Below, piece by piece: positions 15,598-24,259 of a DNA stretch of 45,124 nucleotides. The notes below the pieces were generated by a model, which saw only the letters and a list, made by a program, of their open reading frames with translations, did no database searches and had not been told where the DNA came from. Location of the stretch: positions 1-45,124 of the forward strand of contig JANQJW010000120.1 of assembly GCA_028281445.1 (NCBI GenBank), written 5' to 3'. Both the position numbers and the translations under genes were made by a program. Every line of letters begins with the position of its first letter. Within the stretch, counting starts at the first letter, position 1. This stretch comes from Planctomycetota bacterium. GTDB taxonomy: Bacteria; Planctomycetota; PLA2; JAEUHO01.

Positions 15598-17820
15598 ATG
15601 GCTACATTGGATGAGTTGCGCTCGGAGTCCGTCGATCTGTTCACCAACATGCTGCGGTCACCGATCGCACCGACTCCAGGCGGCGTACGCGCACTCGATC
15701 GCAGCCGCCAGCGTGGAGCGCGGCCGGGTGATGATGCGCCGCCGGCCTTCTCCCCCTTCGACGCCGAAGATGCGGAGGAGGCATCCATCTTCGCCATGCG
15801 GCTCGGTGCGATTGCCCGCGACGCCGATAGTGAGGAGGACGGGCTCGAGGCCGTCCTCACTGAGGTGCGGCGTCAAGGCGAACATGGCGATCTCGACTTC
15901 CTTCATCACGCGCTATCGCTCTTCGTGACGCACGATGAGATCGGTCGCAGGCTGCGCCGTCCACGAACCCTGCTTGCCAATCCGCAACTGTTCGCACGCA
16001 GCACCCGCAGCGGGCCCGGAGCCCCGCGGGCCGCGGGCGGCGGGTCTACTGGAGCCGAGGCCGCCATGGACTATTGGCGAGAGGATGTGCTGGCGAACGA
16101 ACACCACGAACACTGGCACGTGGTCTACCCGTGGTCGGGGCTCTGGCCGCGTAGCACGGCGCACTGGGTCGCGATCTGCACGAGTATCAAGACGACCGCG
16201 CGGCCCGGAGGCTTGGCTCTCTTCTCTGCATTCGATTCCGCCACAGACTGGAATGCGTTCTTTGACAGCAACACCGGCGTGCAGATCTGGGACGCGCTTC
16301 GTGGGCTCCTCATCGCTGCAGGAGACGGACTCGGCGCCATCATCCGCGACCTTCCCGCGGAGGCGTACACACTCTTCCGCGACCTGAACGACCGACAAGG
16401 CGAGATGTTCCTGTACATGCATCAACAGATGCTCGCTCGCTACGACGCCGAGCGACTGTCCCTCGGCATGCCAAGCCCCGTGCTGCTTCACCCCTTCGAC
16501 GCGAACATTCCCGAGGGCTATGATCCCGGCAACGTCCTAGAGGCCTTCGGGTTCCGAAAGCGCGACGCCGACATGACCATGCTGGCCGGTGCAGTCGCCG
16601 ATCTGACTCCCTGGCACGCGGCGGTGGAGAAGGTCATCGAGGATGGCGCCTTCCCCGGCACCAACGGCGGGGGTAGCGTTGTCGCCGACGTGGAGTCCCT
16701 GGGGCAAGGCGTCGAAGCCGTGGACGCACGCTTCCGTACGGGTATCGACAACACGGACTTCCCGGGGATCCACAACGACGGGCACATGCGCCTTTGCAGG
16801 CTCTCGGACAACGCTCCGCCCACGCCGATGGGGGACTTCGCCGGCGTCATGCGTAGCCCGCGAGTCGCGATCCGCGATCCCGTCTTCTGGCGCTGGCACG
16901 GGGTGATCGACAAGTACTACTTCGACTGGCAAGAGAGGCTGACGCCGCATGACTTCGCGGACGCTCCCTCGGTCGTCGTCCGGCCTGGAGCCGACGCGTG
17001 GACGAGCGGCGACGTGATCCTGTGTCGCACGACCGATCTTCCGGGCCACGACGCGCCCGACTTCCTCACTACCGGGGCTCCGGCACTTGGTGAGGCCGCG
17101 TTCGGCGGCGCCAACTGGGACACGGACTTCACCAGTGCCACGGTGACGCTCCCGGACGGGACTACCTTCGACACGGTCTCAGAGCTGCGTACATGGATGG
17201 ACACGCGCGACATCAAGATGGGGCTCCCCGGCGGCGCGGAGACCACCGAGAGTGTGCCGTTCCTCAACCACGAGCCCTTCTGCCTCTTCGTGCGGATCGA
17301 AAACCCGACTAACGAAGATCGCGAGGTCACGATCCGCATGTTCCTGGCTCCTGCGGATCGCTCCGAGAACCGTCGCGCATGGATCGAGGTGGAGAAGCTG
17401 GCTCAGTTGATCCCCGCGAACTCGAAGAGGGTCGTGTTCATCGCGGACGAGACGACATCCGTCGTGAAGAAGCCGGCCGACAAGGGGCCGCCGGAGAGTT
17501 GGGCCTTCGACAGCGACGCAGGCGCGCTATGCGACTGCGGGTGGCCCTATCCGCTTCTCCTGCCGCGCGGCACGGAGGCGGGCATGGCATGCCACATGGC
17601 CGTGATCTGCACCGACGCAACCCTGGACCGCGTCCAGGCACCCGGCACGTGTGGATCGATGAGCTACTGCGGCGCCACAGATCGCTATCCCGACACGCGT
17701 GAGATGGGCTACCCGTTCGCACGCCCCTTCGCCGACACGATCGCGAATACGTTCCAGGGCATGGACGCCGGGACGGGACGGTCGTTCTCGATCCGTCACG
17801 TCGACCCACCCGTCGTCTAG
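15598..17820 (+). CDS. Arthropod-type prophenoloxidase/hemocyanin (type 3 copper protein)
   Basis: 740 residues; ATG at 15598 after AGGGG. All three arthropod hemocyanin domains are recognisable. CuA: HHEHWHVVYP with His170 and His174, and YMHQQ with His275 followed by ARYDAERLS. CuB: IHNDGH with His392 and His396, and DPVFWRWH with His434. C-terminal Ig-like domain: FVRIENP, VTIRMFLAP, CDCGWPYPLLLPRG with EAGM, and a YPDTREMGYPF ending. CuB spacing (38 from His396 to His434) matches arthropod proteins; the CuA loop carries about 75 extra residues. It should oxidise phenols to quinones. No signal peptide. An Arg-rich N-terminal stretch (28-43) could be a protease site. It shares a CTAG stop with the convergent gene. 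Confidence 0.9.
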   Translation: MATLDELRSESVDLFTNMLRSPIAPTPGGVRALDRSRQRGARPGDDAPPAFSPFDAEDAEEASIFAMRLGAIARDADSEEDGLEAVLTEVRRQGEHGDLDFLHHALSLFVTHDEIGRRLRRPRTLLANPQLFARSTRSGPGAPRAAGGGSTGAEAAMDYWREDVLANEHHEHWHVVYPWSGLWPRSTAHWVAICTSIKTTARPGGLALFSAFDSATDWNAFFDSNTGVQIWDALRGLLIAAGDGLGAIIRDLPAEAYTLFRDLNDRQGEMFLYMHQQMLARYDAERLSLGMPSPVLLHPFDANIPEGYDPGNVLEAFGFRKRDADMTMLAGAVADLTPWHAAVEKVIEDGAFPGTNGGGSVVADVESLGQGVEAVDARFRTGIDNTDFPGIHNDGHMRLCRLSDNAPPTPMGDFAGVMRSPRVAIRDPVFWRWHGVIDKYYFDWQERLTPHDFADAPSVVVRPGADAWTSGDVILCRTTDLPGHDAPDFLTTGAPALGEAAFGGANWDTDFTSATVTLPDGTTFDTVSELRTWMDTRDIKMGLPGGAETTESVPFLNHEPFCLFVRIENPTNEDREVTIRMFLAPADRSENRRAWIEVEKLAQLIPANSKRVVFIADETTSVVKKPADKGPPESWAFDSDAGALCDCGWPYPLLLPRGTEAGMACHMAVICTDATLDRVQAPGTCGSMSYCGATDRYPDTREMGYPFARPFADTIANTFQGMDAGTGRSFSIRHVDPPVV

Positions 17821-19277
17821 CGCTCGACCGCTTCCTCTTCGCGTACCGCCAGAAACTCGTACACGCGCGTTGCCGTCTTGGCGGCCCGCTCGCGCTCGTT
17901 CTCCGCGTGCGCAGCGGGGTCTTGCCCGGCGGCGTGTTCCTCGTCCCCCGCGGATCGCGGCCCGTCCTTTCGGACGGACGCCAGTCGACTTGTGATCTTG
18001 TCCTGGATGCCCTTCTCGCGCCAAGCTGCCGGATTCTTCTCGAACGTCAGCCGCGCGAGCGCGAAGAGCTCGCGCACGTCCTTCGTTTGCAGCGACAGCC
18101 CGAGAGCAACGTCCCTGGCATGCGTCTCAAGCGCCGCCTGACGCGACGCCGGCCACGGCGGAAGCACCGCCTTGATGCTCTTCTCGTTCAGCCCGGCGAG
18201 CTGGCCATCGAGCAGTGCACGCGCCACGGCGGGTGCGTCCGCTTCGTAGTGGGTCAGCGTGTGCTCGGGGTAGGCCGCCGTCCACGCCGCGCGAAGCTCC
18301 GCCACGGCCGTGGGAAAGCCCGTGTTCTCCAGCATCGCGAGGTTGGTCAGGACGCGCAGCGCGTCCGTCGGGTAGTCCTCCCACTTGCCCCAACGCGGAC
18401 GCTTCTCCGATGCGATCCTCTCCGGATCGCGTGACAGGAAGTCGATCAGGGATCCTACGAACGCGGGGCCGGCCGCGACGACGCCGTAGGCGTCCGCAAA
18501 GAGCTCGCCCATCCAGGCCTGCCAGGCGGGGCGGCGCGCGGTGAACGCTGCGATGGCCTCGTCGTCGGCCCCCGCGTCTCTCAGGCGTGCCTCGTCGTCA
18601 TCGAGCTCCCTATCGAGGTTCGCCTTCAAGTCTCCTGTGAGTCCAAAGTCGTCCTCGACGACGTGCCCGACCTCGTGAGTGAGGATGAGCGCGTCAGGCA
18701 GGTGCTCGAGGTGAAACCACGGCGCGCCGACCACGGGAATGGGCAGCTCGCGCACGATCTTCCGGAACGACTCTCTCCGCAGCTTGCGAAACCCCTGGCC
18801 GCTATAGGGCGCGTCGCGCGGCAGCATGTACGGACTGCCGTCCGAGTCGAGGTACACCAGCGGAGGCTGGCGCTTCTCCTCCCATTGGGCGTTCACCTTC
18901 TTGTGGGCTTCGAGGGCCGGCTCGTAGCACGCCCACACCAGATCGTCGTAGGCCGCCAGCGTCGCGGCGAACTGATCGAAGCCCCGCTGGAGCAGCTTCT
19001 GCCGGAAGAAGTCCCAGATCCGATGGAGATCCAGGACCACCTCTTCCAGTTCGCGGACCTTCTTCAATGCGGCCGCGTCCTCGCTCAGGGCAGTCAGCTC
19101 CTTGCGCACGGACTCGACGAGCTCCTGCAGTACCGAGGTCAGCTTGCGAATCTGCGTGTTGTGCTTCTCGAGCGGCTGCCCCTCCTTGCTCTGCGCCAGC
19201 CAGTACTCGAACTCCTCCGGCACACTTCGGAGCTTGTTGAGCAACTCCTGCTTCCTGCGCTTCGCGAGCTTGCTCAC
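17817..19277 (-). CDS. Zincin-type metallopeptidase (paralogue 2)
   Basis: 486 residues from a GTG at 19277 that overlaps the STAND gene stop (GTGA). HEVGH lies at 201-205, exactly as in paralogue 1, and GELFAD at 257-262 provides Glu258 and Asp262. The N-terminal 110 residues are strongly helical and coiled-coil-like (RKLTSVLQELVESVRKEL, KKVRELEEVV). Between the motifs there are 18 more residues than in paralogue 1, acidic (RELDDDEARLRDAGADDE). The C-terminus is charged and low in complexity. No signal peptide. Last gene of operon C, convergent with the prophenoloxidase. Two related zincins in separate operons of one locus suggest a shared target or a heteromer. Confidence 0.75.
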   Translation of the reverse strand: MSKLAKRRKQELLNKLRSVPEEFEYWLAQSKEGQPLEKHNTQIRKLTSVLQELVESVRKELTALSEDAAALKKVRELEEVVLDLHRIWDFFRQKLLQRGFDQFAATLAAYDDLVWACYEPALEAHKKVNAQWEEKRQPPLVYLDSDGSPYMLPRDAPYSGQGFRKLRRESFRKIVRELPIPVVGAPWFHLEHLPDALILTHEVGHVVEDDFGLTGDLKANLDRELDDDEARLRDAGADDEAIAAFTARRPAWQAWMGELFADAYGVVAAGPAFVGSLIDFLSRDPERIASEKRPRWGKWEDYPTDALRVLTNLAMLENTGFPTAVAELRAAWTAAYPEHTLTHYEADAPAVARALLDGQLAGLNEKSIKAVLPPWPASRQAALETHARDVALGLSLQTKDVRELFALARLTFEKNPAAWREKGIQDKITSRLASVRKDGPRSAGDEEHAAGQDPAAHAENERERAAKTATRVYEFLAVREEEAVER

Positions 19278-22200
19278 CAGGCCATCCTCTCGGAGGCTGC
19301 ATAGAGCACGCTCAATAGGCCCGTTAGGCGCTCCTCGTCCACGCTGCCCTCCACGTTGTATTGCTGGAGCATGGTCCAGAGGTCGCGTGTCATGGCCCCG
19401 GCGCCGACCTTGGCCCCGTGCGCGACGCACTGGTAGTAGTCCTTCAACAGCGAGTCAGGCATCAGTCCGGTCGCGAGAATTGCCCCCGCCGATCCGAGAC
19501 CAAAGAGGTCTCCTGCGAAGTAGTTCCGCAGGCACATCTGGCGCGCCAGCTCGAACCCGCCGGGCGGCCGCAGGGCATCGAGCACGATCAGAGGCGGGCC
19601 ATTGCTGTGCGGGGCGCCCTGGAGCACGTGATGGAGCGCGGTCACGCTGATGGGGCGGCGATCCTCGGAGTCCCGACCGAAGTCCAGCGTCACGTGCCCG
19701 CGGCGGTCCGAGAACGCACACTCGATGTGGACGATCGCCGGATCGATGTGCTCGAGCACATCCGCCAGATCGCGTAGATCGGGGTCGGCATGCCGCGTGA
19801 CGCGGTATCCGTTGTTCTCGTACGCGGCGTCGAACTCCGAACCGGGCGGGCGCGCGCTGTAGAGCGATCTCGTCACGTACTGCGCGCACGTCACCGCCAG
19901 CACCCTGCGCGGCTCACCCTGGTCGCGCCAGGCGCGCCAACGTCGGTGTATCTCGCGCCACGCGGGCTCGAGCGTGTCGGTCTCCACCAGGTCTTCCTGA
20001 CGCTGCCACTCCTTCAGTCTCGACTTGCTGATCGGGCCGAAGATCCCGTCGACCGCGAGAGGCTCGTGCTCCGGATGGAGGCATACGTCGTTGAGCATTC
20101 GCTGCGCGCGTGCCGCATTCTCGAACTCCATGCGCTCCTCGGATTCCCAGCGGTAGATGAGGCGCGTGTCGTTTTGCAGCAGGCGGCCGGCTTCGAGGGC
20201 CAGCAGGTGCAGGCGGTCGTGTGTGATCCGCAGTCGCCAGACCTGATCGTCCTTCGGAGGCGACGGTTCGAACACCGCATCGGCCAGTCCCATGGCTGTG
20301 TTGCGCCACTCGGGTATAAGATCGCGCAAACGCTCGGCGGAGAACAGCTCCCGGCTCTGAGCCGACTCGCGGCGCACCAGGTCTTCGAGCCAGGCAGGCG
20401 TGACAACATCGGACCCGTCGCTCCGTCCGTACGTCGAGCGCAGTCCGTCGTTGTCCAGGGAAAGGACCACCTCGCGCGGCGCGGCCGCATCGTCGGCATG
20501 CGCGGAAGCGGCCTTGCCTTCTCCGTCTGCAGGCCGACCCAGCTTGCGTCGCGTCGCCTCCGCGCGGAGGTCCCATCCGCTCTCGTATACCTGCCGATCG
20601 GATCGGCCCATCGTGTCCGACATCAGTGCTTCGACCCGGCTGCGCATCAACGTCGCGAAGCCCGCGCTACGCAACCGCTTCCACAGCGAGTGAAGATCAC
20701 TCTCGGAGGGCAACTGACCCGCTCGAATTCCACGCTCGATGCCCTTGAGTTCGGCCTGCACGACGACAAGCCCGCGGTCTTCGAACTCTCTGCGGAAGCG
20801 CCCGAACGTCTCCTCGGGGATCACGTCGTCGAAGTCGAGGCGTTGTGCCATCACGTAGACCTGCCGATACAGCTCGTCTTCGGGTCCTTCGCACCGTCCC
20901 CAGGCCTCCTCGATGGCTGCGCGAGCGTTCTGCACATCCCCGGTTGCGCGCCACCAGCACGCGAGGAGGAGAAAGGCGCGCAACTTGTCGCGATCGTCGG
21001 CGCTCTCGGCTGCGTGAATCGCGGCTTGTGTCTTGCTGACGATCTCCACCAGGTTCCGCGGTGCGTCCGTGATGGTCGGTTGCGGACCGTTCGGAGCGCT
21101 GGCCAGCCGCTGCAGCGGCCGGAGTCGTGCGAACGGATCGTCGATGGCCGACAACGCCTCGTACAGCGTGTCTGCGTAGCGTCTCATGTCACCCGTCGCA
21201 CGAAGCTTGAGGGCGGCGCAGCAAAACACGGCCAACTCTTGCGGCCGATCCATACCCTGAAAGCTCTCTAGGACAGCGTCGAGCGTTCGGCGCGCAGCTG
21301 CGCCATCTCCCAGCGCATCGTGCAGCAGCGCCACGCGAAGGCGCGTCGCGAGATCGGCCTGCTGTGCGACCTCGGATCGTCTCGCTGCCATGTCCACGTG
21401 CCGGCGGACCGAGCGCAGATTCCCGGTCACATGGAAGTGGAGGTCCGCGGCGTGCAGGTGGGCGCGGACCATCGAGGCCATGTCGCCCAGGTCGTTCCAG
21501 GCTGCGACCGCCTCCTCGTACTTCGCCATGGCCTCAGACGCTTCGAACAGGCGCGCATGCGCATCGCCGGCGAGCTCCAGGATGAGCGGCTGCCGGAAGT
21601 GCGGCCTTCGACGCCTGCTCGACGACTCGCCGAGCACGGTCAGGCGCTCCAGGGCCTCACGCGCATTCCCGCTCAACGAGTAGGCGTTGATCAGCGTGGG
21701 ACTCTGGGTCTTGTCCAGTCGCTCGATGCCGCGGGCCTCCGCCGGTCGACCGCAGGTCGCCAACGTCCCTGCCTGCGCGCTATCCAGCAGGAGCTTGAAC
21801 CCCGGCGTCATCGAGATGGTCTTCCTGGCATCGACGATCCGCCTGTGAGCGGACTCGAAGCAGCCCAGGCGTGCATCCAGCCGTGACAACCGCCAGACGG
21901 CGGACACGTACAGCCGTGGGTGTTCCTTGGGGTCCACGTTCTCCATGGCCTTCTCGAGCGCGTCGCGAGCGGCCCGCGTTTGCTTCGTTGGCGCCAGCCA
22001 ACGCAAGGCGCGTGCTTCCTTCTCGGCACGCGCGACGACGTCTTCTGCTTCCGCGGGATCGCCCGGCGTCTCGAGTACTCTCGCGCTCTCCTCGCGTCCC
22101 TGGAGCGACAGAGCACGTGACTGCAGCCGGCGGGCCTCCTTGTGCAGGTTCTCGGGGGCTTCCATGTGAAGCACTTCGTCGAGTTCGCTCTCCGCTCTCT

Positions 22201-24259
22201 CCGCAAGCCGCACGCGCTGACGACCCAGGCCCCGTCCGCCCACAACCAGCGCTTCCGCGGTGCGCAGCCGTGCCTGTGCACTCTCGAAGAGCGCCTCGAC
22301 TTTCAGGTCAGCGGCGAAATCCGCGTACTCCGGCCCGAGGATCTCGCGCGCGAGTTCGACCGCTTCGCGACCTGTCTTGGCACCGCGTACCAGATCGCGC
22401 CACGAAGATGCCGCGTCCGCACCTCGTGCCTGGAAGCGGTGGAAGATCACCTCTCGAAGGTGCTCGATGCGACGCGACGCCGCTTCCGGGGCCGTGCCGG
22501 GCTCCTCGTCTGCCAATGCCTGGAAGTACTCCGCCGCCCTCTTGTGCAGGCGCTGCGCTGTCTCGTCGCTCGCGAGGCGCTTTCGCAGCGGCCCAAGCAG
22601 GTCGGGCCGGACTGTCACTCGCTGCGGCGGGCCGGCGGCGTATCGCAGAAGACCGCCGGACGCGAATGCACAGAGCTCCTTCCAGACCGCGGGGGCGTCC
22701 TCCCCGGGTTGTGCGGACGGCCTCTCTTGCCACATGACCCTGCGAAAGACGTCCGCGGTCAGACGTCGCGCCACGGCGGCGTAGGAGACGGTCCACTTGA
22801 GCGACGCGGGCACTTGGTCGAGGACACGCTCCAGCAGTAAGCCCTGTGCAGCGTCGGGTCGATAGTCTTGCGCGGGTTCGAAGCCCTCTGCGCTCTTCCG
22901 CTGTGCGGCGACGGCATCCGCCGCCTGGGAGAGCCGCTCCGGAAGGATGTGTCCGCCCTCGGTGCAGTACTCGATCAGGGCATCACGCACGGCCTCGTCT
23001 TCGATGCCGCGCTCGACCCGTAGGTATCGGTCTGCGTCGGGCCTGCTGAATCCCTCCATGAAGAGCTTGGCGGTGAGGCGGCCGAACTGTTGGAACGCGT
23101 CTTGGTTGAGGACGTTTCGAATGTCCTCGCGCCCGGCGACCACGATCCGGACGGAATCGGTTGCTTCGAGCATCCGCAGCAGCTCGTCGGTGAAGCCTTC
23201 GACCTCCTCCGCTCGGCGCCGCGTGATCTGCTCGAACGTGTCCAGGAAGATGCAGATCGGCCGGTTGACGATGCGGAGGGCCTCCGCGAACCGCGCTACC
23301 GCGTCCCGGTGCATGTGGTCACGCTCTTCGCCTTCGGGCATGGCCGTCCCGCGTTCCTCCCCGCGCAGGACTCCAACCAGCGGCCCGTAGTCCCGCAGCA
23401 TGGAATGGAACTGCCCGTCGACCTGCTCCTCGAGCTGGCGCGAGACGTCCAGGATCACGAGCCACGGATCCTCGCAAGCGCGGTCCGCGCGCACGCGCTG
23501 GAAGTCCACGAGTGCACACGGATACCCGTCAGGGACACACTCGTGCGCAATCAGCCACCGGAGCTGGGTGCTCTTGCCGACTCCGGCTGGTCCCGTGATC
23601 TGCAGGAGCCGGGGCCCGCGGGGTTTCATGAGCTCTCGGAATGCCGCGGTGACGTGCGGGAACTCGACGAATCGAGCAGACTCACGCTGGCTCCGGGACC
23701 AGTACGTTCGAGCCCGCAGGCGGCGTCCGAACTCCGCTGCCAGCTCCTTGCCGCTCTGGCCTACGAACGGGACGCGCTCCTCGAGGATGTTGAGGAGCTC
23801 TCGGCAGAGCGCAATGTCGAAGTCACGGTCCGCTTCCTTGTACATGCGCTCGAAGCGGTCGAAGGCAAGCTCCTGGTCGACCACGAGCATGTGGTAGAGC
23901 CCTTCGAGTCGTGCCGATCTGCTGTGCTTTCTCCGCCCGAGCTTGTAGAAGTAGCGTGTCAGTGTGCGGCTGAGCTCGTCGAACCGAATGGCGGCCCGTT
24001 CCTCCTCCTTGTCCGGTCCGCTCAACGAGCGGAGCAAGACCGGGCGCAGCATGGATCGCACGCGGTACGTGCCCTCGCTGTCCGGCACAGGTTCGACGAA
24101 GAAGTTGTCGCGGACCTCATCGAAGGTCGCTGCCTCGACGTCGCGTGTGAGGAGCGTGTACAGCTCTTCATCGAACCACCGCACGAGGGACAGCCGCTGC
24201 AACGTCTTGTACGCCGGAAGCTCGCGGATCGTCTTGAAGAGGCCACTGATCAGGCTCAT
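19274..24259 (-). CDS. STAND NTPase with TPR-like helices, peptidoglycan-binding-like module and degenerate CHAT
   Basis: 1661 residues; ATG at 24259 overlaps the upstream stop (ATGA). Residues 1-200 are helical and unrecognised. The NTPase has Walker A GPAGVGKS (223-230), Walker B ICIFLDTFE (335-343) and VVAGRED (373-379). About 600-1300 is a long helical array consistent with TPR-type repeats. At about 1380-1435 DGIFGPISKSRLKEWQ matches the PG_binding_1 pattern. The last 210 residues follow the CHAT plan, but the His position reads IVHIECAF and the Cys position LIVLDALRPP, so it looks inactive. This is the likely sensor-oligomeriser; the helical array would bind a ligand. It lies between the CHAT-NTPase and zincin genes. 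Confidence 0.8.
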   Translation of the reverse strand: MSLISGLFKTIRELPAYKTLQRLSLVRWFDEELYTLLTRDVEAATFDEVRDNFFVEPVPDSEGTYRVRSMLRPVLLRSLSGPDKEEERAAIRFDELSRTLTRYFYKLGRRKHSRSARLEGLYHMLVVDQELAFDRFERMYKEADRDFDIALCRELLNILEERVPFVGQSGKELAAEFGRRLRARTYWSRSQRESARFVEFPHVTAAFRELMKPRGPRLLQITGPAGVGKSTQLRWLIAHECVPDGYPCALVDFQRVRADRACEDPWLVILDVSRQLEEQVDGQFHSMLRDYGPLVGVLRGEERGTAMPEGEERDHMHRDAVARFAEALRIVNRPICIFLDTFEQITRRRAEEVEGFTDELLRMLEATDSVRIVVAGREDIRNVLNQDAFQQFGRLTAKLFMEGFSRPDADRYLRVERGIEDEAVRDALIEYCTEGGHILPERLSQAADAVAAQRKSAEGFEPAQDYRPDAAQGLLLERVLDQVPASLKWTVSYAAVARRLTADVFRRVMWQERPSAQPGEDAPAVWKELCAFASGGLLRYAAGPPQRVTVRPDLLGPLRKRLASDETAQRLHKRAAEYFQALADEEPGTAPEAASRRIEHLREVIFHRFQARGADAASSWRDLVRGAKTGREAVELAREILGPEYADFAADLKVEALFESAQARLRTAEALVVGGRGLGRQRVRLAERAESELDEVLHMEAPENLHKEARRLQSRALSLQGREESARVLETPGDPAEAEDVVARAEKEARALRWLAPTKQTRAARDALEKAMENVDPKEHPRLYVSAVWRLSRLDARLGCFESAHRRIVDARKTISMTPGFKLLLDSAQAGTLATCGRPAEARGIERLDKTQSPTLINAYSLSGNAREALERLTVLGESSSRRRRPHFRQPLILELAGDAHARLFEASEAMAKYEEAVAAWNDLGDMASMVRAHLHAADLHFHVTGNLRSVRRHVDMAARRSEVAQQADLATRLRVALLHDALGDGAAARRTLDAVLESFQGMDRPQELAVFCCAALKLRATGDMRRYADTLYEALSAIDDPFARLRPLQRLASAPNGPQPTITDAPRNLVEIVSKTQAAIHAAESADDRDKLRAFLLLACWWRATGDVQNARAAIEEAWGRCEGPEDELYRQVYVMAQRLDFDDVIPEETFGRFRREFEDRGLVVVQAELKGIERGIRAGQLPSESDLHSLWKRLRSAGFATLMRSRVEALMSDTMGRSDRQVYESGWDLRAEATRRKLGRPADGEGKAASAHADDAAAPREVVLSLDNDGLRSTYGRSDGSDVVTPAWLEDLVRRESAQSRELFSAERLRDLIPEWRNTAMGLADAVFEPSPPKDDQVWRLRITHDRLHLLALEAGRLLQNDTRLIYRWESEERMEFENAARAQRMLNDVCLHPEHEPLAVDGIFGPISKSRLKEWQRQEDLVETDTLEPAWREIHRRWRAWRDQGEPRRVLAVTCAQYVTRSLYSARPPGSEFDAAYENNGYRVTRHADPDLRDLADVLEHIDPAIVHIECAFSDRRGHVTLDFGRDSEDRRPISVTALHHVLQGAPHSNGPPLIVLDALRPPGGFELARQMCLRNYFAGDLFGLGSAGAILATGLMPDSLLKDYYQCVAHGAKVGAGAMTRDLWTMLQQYNVEGSVDEERLTGLLSVLYAASERMAW

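Noticed and set aside
15598..17820. Ordinary bacterial tyrosinase
   Set aside because: Bacterial tyrosinases are about 280 residues with a different His pattern; the domain motifs here follow arthropod hemocyanin/prophenoloxidase throughout.
19790..21271. 493-residue plus-strand open frame inside the STAND gene
   Set aside because: It is an antisense shadow produced by high GC at codon third positions; the opposite strand has recognisable domains.
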